Source: Plasticicumulans lactativorans (GTDB lineage Bacteria; Pseudomonadota; Gammaproteobacteria; Competibacterales; Competibacteraceae). From it: a stretch of DNA of 64,000 bases. Shown in pieces: positions 21,029-29,621 of the stretch. The stretch lies in contig NZ_SLWY01000009.1 in NCBI RefSeq assembly GCF_004341245.1, positions 124,001 through 188,000 of the forward strand, read 5' to 3'. The notes beneath the pieces are model-generated. The model was not told where the DNA came from. It ran no database searches and saw only the letters and a program-made list of their open reading frames with translations. The position numbers and the translations under genes were made by a program. Position 1 is the stretch's first letter; each line of letters begins with the position of its first letter.

Positions 21029-21951
21029 GACGCGTCCCTCATCAGCCGCCGCTGTACCAGCGATACGGCGAGAACGATGACGAAGAGGATGATCGACACC
21101 GCCGAGGCGTAGCCGACCTTCTGTTCGACGAAGCCGGAGTGGATCATGTAATGGACGACGGTATCGGTGCGGCCGTCGGGCCCGCCCTGGGTCAGGATGT
21201 TGACCTGGGTGAAGAGCTTGAACGCCTGGATCGTGGTGATCAGGATCACGAACACGTGGGTCTGCTTCAGGCCGGGCATGGTGATGTGCCAGAAGCGCTG
21301 CCAGGCGTTGGCGCCGTCGATCTTGGCGGCGTCGTAGAGCTCGGGCGAGATGTTCTGCAGCCCGGCCAGGTAGACGATCATCTGGAAGCCGTAGGCCTGC
21401 CACGCCGAGAGCAGCACCAGGGCGGGCATCGACCACGCGGAATCACCCAGCCAGTCGACCGGCCCGGCGAGGCCGAAGGTGAGGCCCTGCAGCAGGCTGT
21501 TCAGCGGCCCGGTCGGGAACTGGTAGAGCGTCGACCAGATCACGCAGACGATCACCATCGACGAGATCGCCGGCAGGAACAGCAGGCTGCGGAACAGGTT
21601 GCGGAACGGCAGCTTCTGGTTGATCAGCACCGCCGTGAGCAGCGCGAAGCCGCACTGGATCGGCAGCACCATCAGCGTGAAGCGGATGACGTTCCACAGC
21701 GAATTCCAGAACGACGGATCGCTCAGCACCCGCTGGAAGTTCTGCAGCCCGATGAAGCTCGCCGGCACCGGCCGCGGTACCAGGCGCTCGTTGGTCAGCG
21801 AAAACCAGAACGACAGCAGGAACGGGACGACGAGAAAGATCGCGAGCAGCACCAGGGCCGGCATCAGCATGCCGAGTTCCTGGCGGAACTCGCGGTTCGC
21901 GATGCGCAGCTTGGTGCGCTTGTCGGTGGTGGGCAAAGCCATTTCGCTCAT
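21025..21951 (-). CDS. Sugar ABC transporter permease (MalF-type)
   Basis: This 308-aa protein has six membrane segments after a basic cytoplasmic tail; the first is MLMPALVLLAIFLVVPFLLS. The EAA-type loop appears as ELYDAAKIDGANAWQRFWHITMPGLK. It is the MalF/UgpA-like CUT1 permease and forms the channel with the MalG-type protein encoded downstream. The ATG at 21951 has GAGGA 8 bp upstream. It lies 77 bp after the binding-protein gene. Confidence 0.93.
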   Translation of the reverse strand: MSEMALPTTDKRTKLRIANREFRQELGMLMPALVLLAIFLVVPFLLSFWFSLTNERLVPRPVPASFIGLQNFQRVLSDPSFWNSLWNVIRFTLMVLPIQCGFALLTAVLINQKLPFRNLFRSLLFLPAISSMVIVCVIWSTLYQFPTGPLNSLLQGLTFGLAGPVDWLGDSAWSMPALVLLSAWQAYGFQMIVYLAGLQNISPELYDAAKIDGANAWQRFWHITMPGLKQTHVFVILITTIQAFKLFTQVNILTQGGPDGRTDTVVHYMIHSGFVEQKVGYASAVSIILFVIVLAVSLVQRRLMRDAS

Positions 21952-22028
21952 CTTGCAAATCCTCGCCTGATGGCTGTTGGCGGATGGACGGCGTCAGGCG
22001 CCGTCCATCCGGGCGCGCTGGGCGCGGA

Positions 22029-23333
22029 TCATTTGGTGCCGAAGGGCGGATACCCGGCGTTGTCCTCGATCTCCTCGTCGATCTTGCGGGCCGCCTTGTT
22101 CAGCGCCTTCTTCGGATCGCCGCCGTTGAAGATCGTGTCCATCGCTTCCATGAAGGCGACGGTGATGGTCGGGTACGCCGGGTGCGGCGGACGGGCCACG
22201 GCGGTCTTGTCGGCCTGGTCGAAGGCGACCGCCATCGCACCGCCCGGCGCGTACAGCGGCGAGGACGCGGCGAAGGACTTCAGCCCCGGGTAGGCGCTCT
22301 GGGAGCGGGCCTGGTCACGCAGCGTCTTGCTGGCCAGGAAGTAGCTGAGGAACTTGCCGGCCGCCTCGGGGTTCTTGGCCGCCGAGGTGATCGCCCAGAT
22401 CCAGGTGCCGTTGGGGCTGACCGCCTTGTCGCCGAACTTCGGCAGCGGCATCACGACGATGTTGTCGCCCATCGTCTTCTGCGCCTCGGCGTAGAACCAG
22501 TGGCCGCCCATCGCCAGCGCGGCGGGGTTGCCCGCCGCATAGAACTGGTTGGTGCCGGCGGACTGCGGCACCACCATGCCGGCCTTGGCCCAGTCCTGCA
22601 GCATCTTGGTCGCCTTGACGCAGGGCTCGCTGTCCAGCGTGCCGGTGGCCTTCCAGGTCTTGCGGTCGATCAGGTCGCAGCCCATCGACTGCAGCACGGT
22701 CGAGAACGCGTAGGTCACCCACTCGCTCTTGATGCCGTAGCCGCGGAACAGGTCCAGCGGCCACTTCACGCCGTCGACCTTGGCGAGCTTGGCCATCACC
22801 GCCTCCAGCTCCTCGCGCGTCCAGGCGTCGTCGACGCCGGTGGGGATACGGGCGCCGATCTGCTCCAGGTACTTGCGGTTGCCGTAGAGCACGATCGAGC
22901 TGTCGGCCAGGCCGATGGCGTAGAGCTTGTTGTCGATGGGGTAGGTGCCCTGCGCGACGTTCGAGGCGGTCATGTCGGCGAGGATCGCCGGGTCGATGTA
23001 CGGCGAGATCGGCACCACGTACTTCGACCAGGCGTAGTTGGCGAGGAACGGGGCGTCGAGCTCGATGATGTCGGGCAGTTGCTTGGCGGTGATCGCCGCG
23101 CCCAGCTTCTCGTTGTACGAATCGTGCGGGGCGTAGATCAGCTCGACCTCGTAGTCGGGGTTCGCGGCCTCGAATTCCGCGGCGACCTGCTTGTAGGTCT
23201 GTACCCAGTCGGCGGTGCCCTGGTGCATCATCGTGATCTTGGTCTTCGCCTCGGCAGGCAGCGTGGCGGCGGTAGCGGCAGCCAGCGCCGCAACGATGAG
23301 TAACCGTTTACCCAAAAAGCCGGACTTCAGCAT
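22029..23333 (-). CDS. Sugar ABC transporter substrate-binding protein
   Basis: This 434-aa periplasmic protein has a Sec signal peptide (MLKSGFLGKRLLIVAALAAA to about residue 28, cleavage near AEAK). A family 1 solute-binding fold follows: KITMMHQGTADWVQTYKQVAAEF, PDIIELDAPFLANYAW, ALAMGGHWFYAEAQ. It delivers a sugar, probably sucrose or a fructo-oligosaccharide given the GH32 gene, to the MalF/MalG permeases. AAGGAG stands 7 bp before the ATG. Codons 7-11 contain a second LacI-operator-like sequence (23301-23314). It starts only 39 bp after lacI. Confidence 0.93.
   Translation of the reverse strand: MLKSGFLGKRLLIVAALAAATAATLPAEAKTKITMMHQGTADWVQTYKQVAAEFEAANPDYEVELIYAPHDSYNEKLGAAITAKQLPDIIELDAPFLANYAWSKYVVPISPYIDPAILADMTASNVAQGTYPIDNKLYAIGLADSSIVLYGNRKYLEQIGARIPTGVDDAWTREELEAVMAKLAKVDGVKWPLDLFRGYGIKSEWVTYAFSTVLQSMGCDLIDRKTWKATGTLDSEPCVKATKMLQDWAKAGMVVPQSAGTNQFYAAGNPAALAMGGHWFYAEAQKTMGDNIVVMPLPKFGDKAVSPNGTWIWAITSAAKNPEAAGKFLSYFLASKTLRDQARSQSAYPGLKSFAASSPLYAPGGAMAVAFDQADKTAVARPPHPAYPTITVAFMEAMDTIFNGGDPKKALNKAARKIDEEIEDNAGYPPFGTK
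23301..23314 (-). promoter_or_regulatory. Possible intragenic LacI-family operator
   Basis: GGGTAAACGGTTAC matches the operator in front of lacI (GGGTAAACGTTAAC) at 12 of 14 positions. It lies within the signal-peptide codons of the binding-protein gene, where a bound repressor could block elongation or support looping. Confidence 0.4.
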
Positions 23334-23372
23334 CTGTCATCTCCTTCACTGCGGTGGGTTATGCGTTCCGCG

Positions 23373-24377
23373 CTAGACCGAGCGGCGCTCGACGAGGCGG
23401 AACGGGACTTCAAGGACACCTTCCGGGGTCTCGGTGAGCCCGAGCAGGATGTCCGCGGCAAGCTGGCCCATTTCGCGATGCGGCAAGGCCATCGTAGTCA
23501 ACGGCGGATCAAGGCGCGAGGCGATGTCCACCTGATTGTCGAAGCTGGCGATCGCGACGTCGTCGGGGATGCGCGCCCCCAGCCGCCGCAGCGCGTTGTA
23601 GGCCTCCAGCGCGATGCGGTCGTTGCCGCAGAGGATGGCGTCCGGCGCGTCGGCGCCGGCGAGCCAGGCGCCGATGCGCGCCTGCACCAGGCTCTCGGCC
23701 TTGTCGCTGTAGAAGCCGCCGCTGACGGCGGCGCCGATCCGCTCCTCGACGACCGGGAGGTCGTGTGCGCGCAGCGCCTGGCGGAAACCCGCCTCGCGCA
23801 GCTCGCCCGCGAGCAGGCCCGGCAGGTTCAGGAACGCCGGGCGCCGGCGCCCGTGCCGGAGCAGGTAATCGGTGATGGTGAACGCGGCGTCCCGCTCGGC
23901 GGGCACCAGCGCCGCGCGCGCCGCATCGCGGCTGCGGCAGTTGATCAGCAGCCCGACCGCGCGGTCGGCGGCCTCGGGCAGGTCGACGAACTTGTGGTAC
24001 ATCGTCGCGTAGGCGATCGCCCGCGGGCGGAAGCGCTCGACTTCCGCGATGGTGGCCGCCGCATCGCGCGCGGCGCTGACCGTCGTCACGAACACCGACA
24101 TCTGCTGCTTGCTGGCCTCGCCGTCGAGGCCACGGATGATGTGGGTCGCGAACGGTGAGGTGATGACGCCGTCGGCCACCACGCCGATCAGCGGCAGCCA
24201 GCCCTGACGGATGCCGCGCGCCGGCAGGTTGGTCACGTAGCCGAGCTCGGTGGCGAGTGCCTGGATGCGTTCACGCGTGTCGGCGGCCATGCGGGCCGAC
24301 CCGCCATGCAGGGCCCCCGAGACCGTCTTGACGGACACGCCGGCGGCACGGGCGATGTCTTCGAGCGAGACGCGCAT
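23373..24377 (-). CDS. LacI-family transcriptional regulator of the sugar operon
   Basis: This 334-aa protein opens with the LacI helix-turn-helix and hinge (VSLEDIARAAGVSVKTVSGALHG, ERIQALATELGYVTN). A periplasmic-binding-protein-like effector domain follows (LIGVVADGVITSPFATHIIRGL, DAILCGNDRIALEAYNALRRLG, VAIASFDNQ). It is the first gene of the operon, 39 bp before the binding protein, and the operator sits just downstream of its own promoter. It should therefore repress itself and the operon until the sugar or a phosphorylated derivative binds. Length is normal for the family. Confidence 0.94.
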   Translation of the reverse strand: MRVSLEDIARAAGVSVKTVSGALHGGSARMAADTRERIQALATELGYVTNLPARGIRQGWLPLIGVVADGVITSPFATHIIRGLDGEASKQQMSVFVTTVSAARDAAATIAEVERFRPRAIAYATMYHKFVDLPEAADRAVGLLINCRSRDAARAALVPAERDAAFTITDYLLRHGRRRPAFLNLPGLLAGELREAGFRQALRAHDLPVVEERIGAAVSGGFYSDKAESLVQARIGAWLAGADAPDAILCGNDRIALEAYNALRRLGARIPDDVAIASFDNQVDIASRLDPPLTTMALPHREMGQLAADILLGLTETPEGVLEVPFRLVERRSV

Positions 24378-24397
24378 GAACTTGAATGTCCGGTTGA

Positions 24398-24411
24398 GTT
24401 AACGTTTACCC
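24398..24411 (-). promoter_or_regulatory. LacI-type operator
   Basis: GGGTAAACGTTAAC, centred on ACGT, directly follows the -10 box of the lacI promoter, so it covers the predicted start of transcription. It has the form of LacI/GalR-family half-palindromes. A near copy lies at 23301-23314. Confidence 0.65.
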
Positions 24412-24439
24412 ATGATAGCAGGGACGACTCCCCTGTCAA
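24412..24439 (-). promoter_or_regulatory. Sigma70 promoter of the lacI-sugar operon
   Basis: A perfect TTGACA (24439-24434) is followed by 16 bp and an extended -10 TGCTATCAT (box TATCAT at 24417-24412). The operator adjoins it. This is the strongest promoter match in the window. Confidence 0.8.
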
Positions 24440-24446
24440 TGATCGT

Positions 24447-24484
24447 CTCGCGGACTCGCGGACTCGCGGACTCGCGGACTCGCG
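24447..24484. repeat. Short tandem repeat, 8-bp unit GACTCGCG
   Basis: Four consecutive copies of GACTCGCG plus partial copies lie just upstream of the lacI promoter and upstream of the divergent secreted-protein gene. Copy number could vary by slippage. Confidence 0.85.
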
Positions 24485-24596
24485 TGCCGCGGCAGGTGGC
24501 GGGGTGGTGCGGGTCAGGGGGCGGGCGCTGCGGTGGCCGGGGCGGTGCGTCTGGCGCAGGATAGCGCCTCCGTCCGCCACCGCCGCGAGGCCGTCC

Positions 24597-25880
24597 ATGT
24601 CCGTACGCCCCATCGCTTCCAGCCTCGCCCTGCTGCTCGCGCTCACCGCGGCGTCGGCCGCCGAGTCGACCGACTGGGGCATCGTCGACGACAATGCTGC
24701 GCGATCGCCCGATGCGCGCATCGATGCCGAGTACGCGCGCGCGATCGAGCGCGTGGTCGGCATGGTCGGCGACCGCGACCTGGTCGCCCGCGTGCAGCGG
24801 CGCGGGCTGGCGGTGGTCAACGTCGCCTGGGAGGACACCGGCCGCGCGCAGGGCTCGGCGCTCGGCCCCAACATCACCGACCTGACGCTGCAGGTGCGCC
24901 GCCCCGACCCGCGGCGCGGCTGGCAGACGGCGCTGATGCCGGTGATCCGCCAGCCCAATTTCACCGACCGCACCGGTGACGTACCCGCCGGGCAGTTCTT
25001 CGTGCGCGTCGGCAACGAGCGTGGCGGGCCGCTGCGCTCGGTGCCGCTGCTCGACGTGCTGCGCGACCTGCGCGCCTGGGCGTCGGCGCCGGACAGCCTG
25101 CAGGGGGAGACCGACCTCACCGATGCGCGCGACACCCACCTGCTGGTGGCCGCGCAGGCGGTGTTCCTGCCGGTGCCCAGGCGCGGCGAGGCGACCTTCA
25201 ACCCGGTGGTGTTCAACTACCAGTCGGCGCCGGGCTCGCCGGCGGTGCTGACGCTGCTGGTCACGCGCGAGGGCACCAGCATCAAGGTGATCGAGAACGC
25301 CGGCGAGGACAGCGCCTTCGGCCACGGCCAGGAGCTGTACTTCAACGATCACGGCAACCGCACCGCCTTCACCGCCGAGCGCCTGAGCGACGTCAGGGAG
25401 CGCATCGAGGCCCAGGGCGGGCCGCGCAGCGAAGGCGACCGCAGCGCGCTCGCCCGCGGCGCCGACATGCTGATGCTGGTGCAGGTGCCGCTGAAGCACC
25501 GCGATCGCGGCGTGCTGCCGGGGCTGCCGGTACCGATGGCGGCGATGCCCGCGCCGGCTCCCTCGTCGGCGGCGGCGGAGCGCGCGCGCAGCGACGTCGA
25601 GCAGGCCGTGCTCGGCCACGGTCCGCGCCTCGGCCCCTACCGCGAAGGCGTCGAGGCGCGCCTGGAGCGCGATCCGCGCTTCCCGATCCGCGTCACCGTG
25701 CAGTTCTACAAGGCCACCAGCAACGGCGTGGTCGCCGACGCCGATCTCGACGGCATCGAGCGCGCGCTGCGCGACGTCTACGACCACGCTGAGTTCATCG
25801 GCTCGCTGGTGGTGCCCGAAGGCGACCCGGTGCGCCCGACCGCGTGGCAGAAGCTGCCGCGCGAGTGGTGGAACTGGTAA
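24597..25880 (+). CDS. Secreted hypothetical protein
   Basis: I do not recognise the family of this 427-aa protein. The ATG at 24597 gives a clear Sec signal peptide (MSVRPIASSLALLLALTAAS, cleavage near ASAAES). The mature protein is soluble, with beta-rich segments such as GLAVVNVAWEDTGR, PNITDLTLQVRRPDP and SPAVLTLLVTREGTSIKV, a Pro/Ala-rich linker near residue 320 (PMAAMPAPAPSS), and a C-terminal domain with IRVTVQFYKATSNGVV. It is probably periplasmic. It is transcribed away from the sugar operon and has no obvious partner gene. Confidence 0.8.
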   Translation: MSVRPIASSLALLLALTAASAAESTDWGIVDDNAARSPDARIDAEYARAIERVVGMVGDRDLVARVQRRGLAVVNVAWEDTGRAQGSALGPNITDLTLQVRRPDPRRGWQTALMPVIRQPNFTDRTGDVPAGQFFVRVGNERGGPLRSVPLLDVLRDLRAWASAPDSLQGETDLTDARDTHLLVAAQAVFLPVPRRGEATFNPVVFNYQSAPGSPAVLTLLVTREGTSIKVIENAGEDSAFGHGQELYFNDHGNRTAFTAERLSDVRERIEAQGGPRSEGDRSALARGADMLMLVQVPLKHRDRGVLPGLPVPMAAMPAPAPSSAAAERARSDVEQAVLGHGPRLGPYREGVEARLERDPRFPIRVTVQFYKATSNGVVADADLDGIERALRDVYDHAEFIGSLVVPEGDPVRPTAWQKLPREWWNW

Positions 25881-25968
25881 GGCAGGGGGAGGGATGGCCG
25901 TCCATGGCACGCGCCGGCGGCGGGCACTGCCCCGGCCCGCAGGCGTTACGGCGTCCCGCCGTCCGATC

Positions 25969-26000
25969 CCGGAAAACGAACCGCCGCCCGCGGGCGGCGG
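25969..26000 (-). terminator. Rho-independent terminator of the DUF1127 gene
   Basis: A perfect 20-bp palindrome (CCGCCGCCCG then CGGGCGGCGG, 25981-26000) is followed on the minus strand by TTCGTTTT. It also lies downstream of the convergent secreted-protein gene. Confidence 0.7.
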
Positions 26001-26043
26001 TGCTTGGCTGCCGTCGTTGCGCGCCCCGGTCGGGGCGGCGGGC

Positions 26044-26304
26044 TCAGGCGAGCTGCGAGCCGGTGCCGCCGAGGTGCGCACGCATGTAGGCGAACTGCTG
26101 CGCCGGCGAGGCGATGTCGCGGGCGTAGCGCAGGCGGCGGCCGCTGGCGGCGGCGTCGGCCGCCTCGACCACTGCGGTGATTTCGGCGCGCTCGATGCCG
26201 ATGTCGGCGAGGTTGCGGTCGCTGAGCGCGGCGAGCTGGCGCTTGGCGGCGCGGTTTTCGAAACGGTTATGGGCCAGGCTGAACAGTTGGATGAGCAGGA
26301 ACAT
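26044..26304 (-). CDS. DUF1127-domain small protein (YjiS-like)
   Basis: This 86-aa protein has the short Arg/Leu-rich DUF1127 motif: RAAKRQLAALSDRNLADIGIERAEI. It begins with a hydrophobic MFLLIQLFSLAHNR. AGAGGTGA precedes the ATG at 26304. In alphaproteobacteria short DUF1127 proteins act as small RNA-binding regulators, but that role is not established for this longer form. It is a single-gene unit, followed by a strong hairpin and preceded by an AT-richer 140-bp stretch that probably contains its promoter. Confidence 0.85.
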   Translation of the reverse strand: MFLLIQLFSLAHNRFENRAAKRQLAALSDRNLADIGIERAEITAVVEAADAAASGRRLRYARDIASPAQQFAYMRAHLGGTGSQLA

Positions 26305-26586
26305 TTTGAATCACCTCTTACTGCGTGCTGCACGCCGGTGCAGCTTTGATGCGTTGCAGCATACTGCAGGCATCGGTTTTCGACGAATGAGTTATGTGCA
26401 AACGCAGCATGAGATTATCTATCTGACGATCCAGTGCCCTGGCGCGTGTGCGAAGGCGCCGGAACGGGGCCGGTGCACGCCGCCGCTCCGGCGCTTGCGC
26501 GCCGGCGGCGGCCGGGCAGGGGAGGCCCGGGTGCTCGCTGCCGGGCCCCTGCACGGCGGCTTGCACGGCCCGACGGCCGCCGCGGG
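26305..26586. other. Intergenic region upstream of DUF1127 gene
   Basis: The first 140 bp are AT-rich for this genome and probably carry the DUF1127 promoter. At 26488-26505 CCGGCGC-TTGC-GCGCCGG forms a 7-bp stem, a possible terminator for the pseudouridine synthase gene. No gene is seen. Confidence 0.45.
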
Positions 26587-27480
26587 TCACAGCGAGCGGT
26601 GGCTGTCGAAGCGTCGCGGGGCGCCGCTCAGCGGGTCGGTGAAACGCAGCGTGCGTGCCAGCAGCTTGAGCGGGCGGGCGGGATCGTCGGGTGCCGCGGG
26701 CAGCAGCTCGGGGTAGCAGCGGTCGTTGACGATGGGGATGCCGAGCGCGGCGAGGTGCACGCGCAACTGGTGCTTGCGGCCGGTGTGCGGTTCGAGCCGG
26801 TAGCGCGCGAGGCGGCCGTCGCCGTCGAGGCGGGTGATCAGGGTTTCGGCGTTCGGTGCGCCGTCGACCTCGCGCATGCGGAAGAAGGGCTCGCCGGGCG
26901 CGAGCCGGCTGCGGCGCAGCAGCGGCCACGCGAGGCCGGGGCGATCCGGGGCGAGGGCCTCGTAGACCTTGTGCACCCGCCGCTGCGGGAACAGTTCACT
27001 GTAGGCGGCGCGGCTCGCCGGGTTCACCGAGAACAGCACGAGCCCCGCGGTGTCGCGGTCGAGGCGGTGCAGCGGTGCCAGGTGTTCGAGCCCGGGCACC
27101 TGGCGCAGCCGCACCAGCAGGGTCTCGTGCAGGTAGGCCCCGGCCGGGATCACCGGCAGGAAGTGCGGCTTGTCGACCACCAGCAGATGCGCGTCGCGGT
27201 ACAGCACCTCGACGGTGCCGGGGATCGGCGCCTCGGGCGGGAGCTCGCGGTAGTAGTACACGCGCAGCCCGCCGTGGTGGACGCTGTCGGGGCCGAGCGG
27301 CGTGCCGTGGCGGTCGACGACCTCGCCGCGCGCCATGCGCGCCGCCCAGTCGGCGCGCGCGATCGCCGGGAAGCGCGCCACCAGGCGTTCGAGCACGCGC
27401 GCTTCCGCGCCGTCCGCCAGCCACGTGCTGCTCGGCGCCACCCCCGCGCGCAGCGGCAGCGGTGCAGGGGGCGTGCTCAT
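26587..27480 (-). CDS. RluA-family RNA pseudouridine synthase
   Basis: This 297-aa protein converts uridine to pseudouridine in rRNA or tRNA. The catalytic motif HRLDRDTAGLVLF holds the essential Asp, and YRLEPHTGRKHQLRVHLAALGIPIVND is the conserved C-terminal block of the family. DAHLLVVDKPHFLPV is the typical entry to the catalytic domain. An S4-like stretch precedes it. The ATG at 27480 is chosen because upstream codons run into low-complexity sequence. The exact target position cannot be deduced. It is divergent from the DUF4239 gene. Confidence 0.92.
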   Translation of the reverse strand: MSTPPAPLPLRAGVAPSSTWLADGAEARVLERLVARFPAIARADWAARMARGEVVDRHGTPLGPDSVHHGGLRVYYYRELPPEAPIPGTVEVLYRDAHLLVVDKPHFLPVIPAGAYLHETLLVRLRQVPGLEHLAPLHRLDRDTAGLVLFSVNPASRAAYSELFPQRRVHKVYEALAPDRPGLAWPLLRRSRLAPGEPFFRMREVDGAPNAETLITRLDGDGRLARYRLEPHTGRKHQLRVHLAALGIPIVNDRCYPELLPAAPDDPARPLKLLARTLRFTDPLSGAPRRFDSHRSL

Positions 27481-27642
27481 GCGCGCCGCTGCCGGCGGCG
27501 GCATGGCCGAAGCGGACGAGCGCATGCACACTGCGCTCGCCTCTGCGGCCGGTGGCGGGGGCGTGCCGGTGCACGCCCCGGGCGGTGGCCGGCGCGGGGC
27601 GCCCCTGCTGTGTGAACTCCCGGAGAGGTCGGCTGGAGCATC

Positions 27643-28404
27643 GTGAATCCCACCGTCATCGGTTTGATCGTGTTCGCCTGCGCCCTCGGCGGTGCGCTGG
27701 CCGGCAGCCGGCTGCGCCGCTGGCTGCCGGAGCATCATGTCAGCGACGATTCCCGCGACACCGTGAAGCTCGGCATCGGGCTCGTCGCCACGATGACCGC
27801 GCTGGTGCTCGGCCTGGTGACCGCGTCGGCGAAGAATTCCTTCGAGACGCTCGACTCCACCGTCAAGCACGCGGCGGCGGACCTGCTCGCGTTCGACCGC
27901 GCGCTGGCGCGCTACGGCCCGGAGGCGGCGCCGCTGCGCGAGGAGCTGAAGCGCGCCGTCGCGGTCAAGATCGAGATGACCTGGCCCAGCGACCCGGGCC
28001 GCGCGGCGCAGCTCGACCCGGTGGCGACGACCGCGATGGTCGAGACGCTGATGGAGCGGATCGCGGCGCTGACGCCGCACAGCGAATCGCAGCGGCGCCT
28101 GCAGGCGCGGGCGCTGGAGTTCGGCGAGGCGCTGCTGGGCGCGCGCTGGATCGTGGTGGCCGGCGCCGGCACCTCGGTCCCGCCGCCGTTTCTGGTGATC
28201 CTGGTGCTGTGGCTGACGATCACCTTCACCTGCTTCGGGCTGCTGGCCCCGCACAATCCCACCGTCATCGGGGTGCTGGTGGTGTGCGCCTTCTGCGTCG
28301 GTTCGGCGGTGTTCCTGATCCTGGAGATGGACCGGCCGTTCGACGGCCTGATCAAGGTCTCGGCCGAGCCGCTGCGCTACGCCTACGCCCGCCTGAACCG
28401 CTAG
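27643..28404 (+). CDS. DUF4239-like (bestrophin-like domain) membrane protein
   Basis: This 253-aa protein starts with GTG at 27643. It has four membrane segments: residues about 4-21, 43-62 (LGIGLVATMTALVLGLVTAS), 185-205 and 212-230. A long helical cytosolic loop lies between the second and third (DSTVKHAAADLLAFDRALARYG). This is the arrangement of the DUF4239 bestrophin-like family. Ion transport is possible by analogy but unproven. It stands alone and converges with the COG0523 gene 20 bp away. Confidence 0.75.
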   Translation: MNPTVIGLIVFACALGGALAGSRLRRWLPEHHVSDDSRDTVKLGIGLVATMTALVLGLVTASAKNSFETLDSTVKHAAADLLAFDRALARYGPEAAPLREELKRAVAVKIEMTWPSDPGRAAQLDPVATTAMVETLMERIAALTPHSESQRRLQARALEFGEALLGARWIVVAGAGTSVPPPFLVILVLWLTITFTCFGLLAPHNPTVIGVLVVCAFCVGSAVFLILEMDRPFDGLIKVSAEPLRYAYARLNR

Positions 28405-28423
28405 CCGTGCCCGCCGGCGGGGC

Positions 28424-29422
28424 TCAGGCGCAGGCGGCGGCGAAGGCCGCGGCGATCTCGGCGAACGGCAGGCGGCGGCCGATGACGACGAGGCGCGTGC
28501 CCGGCGGCTCGTCGGCGCGCCACGCGCTGCCGTAGTCGAAGCCGGCGATGCGGTGCACGCCCTGCACGATCAGGCGGCGCGGCTCGTCGCGGATCGCGAA
28601 CACGCCCTTGTAGCGCAGCATGTCGTTGCCGCGGGTCTCGATCAATTGCTCCATGAAGGCGCCGATGCGGTCGAGGTCGACGGCGCCCGGGTGCTCGAAC
28701 ACCCGCGAGGCGATGTCGTCGTCGTGCGCCGGCGCGCGGCCGAGCGCCGCTGCGGCCGCGCCGGCGGGGCGCACGGCGAAGGCCGCGGGCGGCAGTTCGA
28801 GGCGCTCGTCGAGGTCGAAGGCGCCGATGTCGAGCCAGTCGCGCGGGTCGGCGCCGCCGTGGGGACTGGCGACGATCGGCGCGCGCGCGTTGATGCGGCG
28901 CAGGCGTGCGCACAGCGCGTCGACGGCCGCGGCGTCGACGCGGTCGGTCCGGCTCAGCAGCAGGCGGTCGGCGAAGCCGACCTGCGCGGCGGCGACGCGG
29001 TGCTCGTCGAGCTGCCGCGCGGCGTGCTCGGCGTCGACCAGCGTCACCACGGCGTCGAGGCGCAGGCGCTCGCGCAGCACCTCATCGACGAAGAAGGTCT
29101 GCGCCACCGGCGCCGGGTCGGCGAGGCCGGTGGTTTCGAGGATCAGGCGCTCGAAGGCGAGCGTGCCGGCGTCGCGCCGCGCCAGCAGGTCGGCGAGGGC
29201 GGCGCCGAGTTCGCCGCGCACGCTGCAGCAGACGCAGCCGCCGGCGAGTTCGACGACCTCGACGGCGCCGTCCACCAGCGCGCCGTCGATGCCGGTGGCG
29301 CCGAACTCGTTCTCGACGACGGCGATGCGCTCGTGTGGACGGGCGGCGAGCAGGCGGTTCAGCAGCGTGGTCTTGCCGGCGCCGAGGAAGCCGGTGAGGA
29401 CGGTGACGGGAATCGGGTGCAT
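28424..29422 (-). CDS. COG0523/CobW-family GTPase (YjiA-like metallochaperone)
   Basis: This 332-aa protein is a G3E-family GTPase. It shows Walker A GFLGAGKTTLLN, the metal-binding CxCC motif in GGCVCCSVRGEL, and ETTGLADPAPV. The C-terminal CobW_C domain follows (DMLRYKGVFAIRDEPRRLIVQGVH). Members insert or traffic zinc, cobalt or nickel. Order cstA-ybdD-this gene matches E. coli btsT(yjiY)-yjiX-yjiA, so it is best seen as the YjiA equivalent. The ATG at 29422 opens directly on the GTPase fold. A 200-bp gap with a REP pair separates it from ybdD. Confidence 0.92.
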   Translation of the reverse strand: MHPIPVTVLTGFLGAGKTTLLNRLLAARPHERIAVVENEFGATGIDGALVDGAVEVVELAGGCVCCSVRGELGAALADLLARRDAGTLAFERLILETTGLADPAPVAQTFFVDEVLRERLRLDAVVTLVDAEHAARQLDEHRVAAAQVGFADRLLLSRTDRVDAAAVDALCARLRRINARAPIVASPHGGADPRDWLDIGAFDLDERLELPPAAFAVRPAGAAAAALGRAPAHDDDIASRVFEHPGAVDLDRIGAFMEQLIETRGNDMLRYKGVFAIRDEPRRLIVQGVHRIAGFDYGSAWRADEPPGTRLVVIGRRLPFAEIAAAFAAACA

Positions 29423-29472
29423 GGGGGCGTCGGGGGTGGTGGCGTTATCGGTAGGGTGCTCGTTGGAAAGTA

Positions 29473-29558
29473 CCCTCACCCCTGCCCCTCTCCCAGAGGG
29501 AGAGAGGGGTGGCGCTTCCTCCCCTCGCCCTCTGGGAGAGGGGTTGGGGGTGAGGGTG
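29473..29558. repeat. REP doublet (REPIN-like inverted pair)
   Basis: One REP-like unit (CCCTCACCCCTGCCCCTCTC, then GAGGGAGAGAGG) is followed by an inverted second unit ending GGGTTGGGGGTGAGGGT. The outer arms CCCTCACCC and its complement face each other, which could fold into one long hairpin between ybdD and the COG0523 gene. Confidence 0.75.
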
Positions 29559-29621
29559 CCTTCCAGTACCAGTGCGATCTGCCCGCCCCCGGCTCCGGGG
29601 AGCGGGGGCGGGCGGGGCCGC

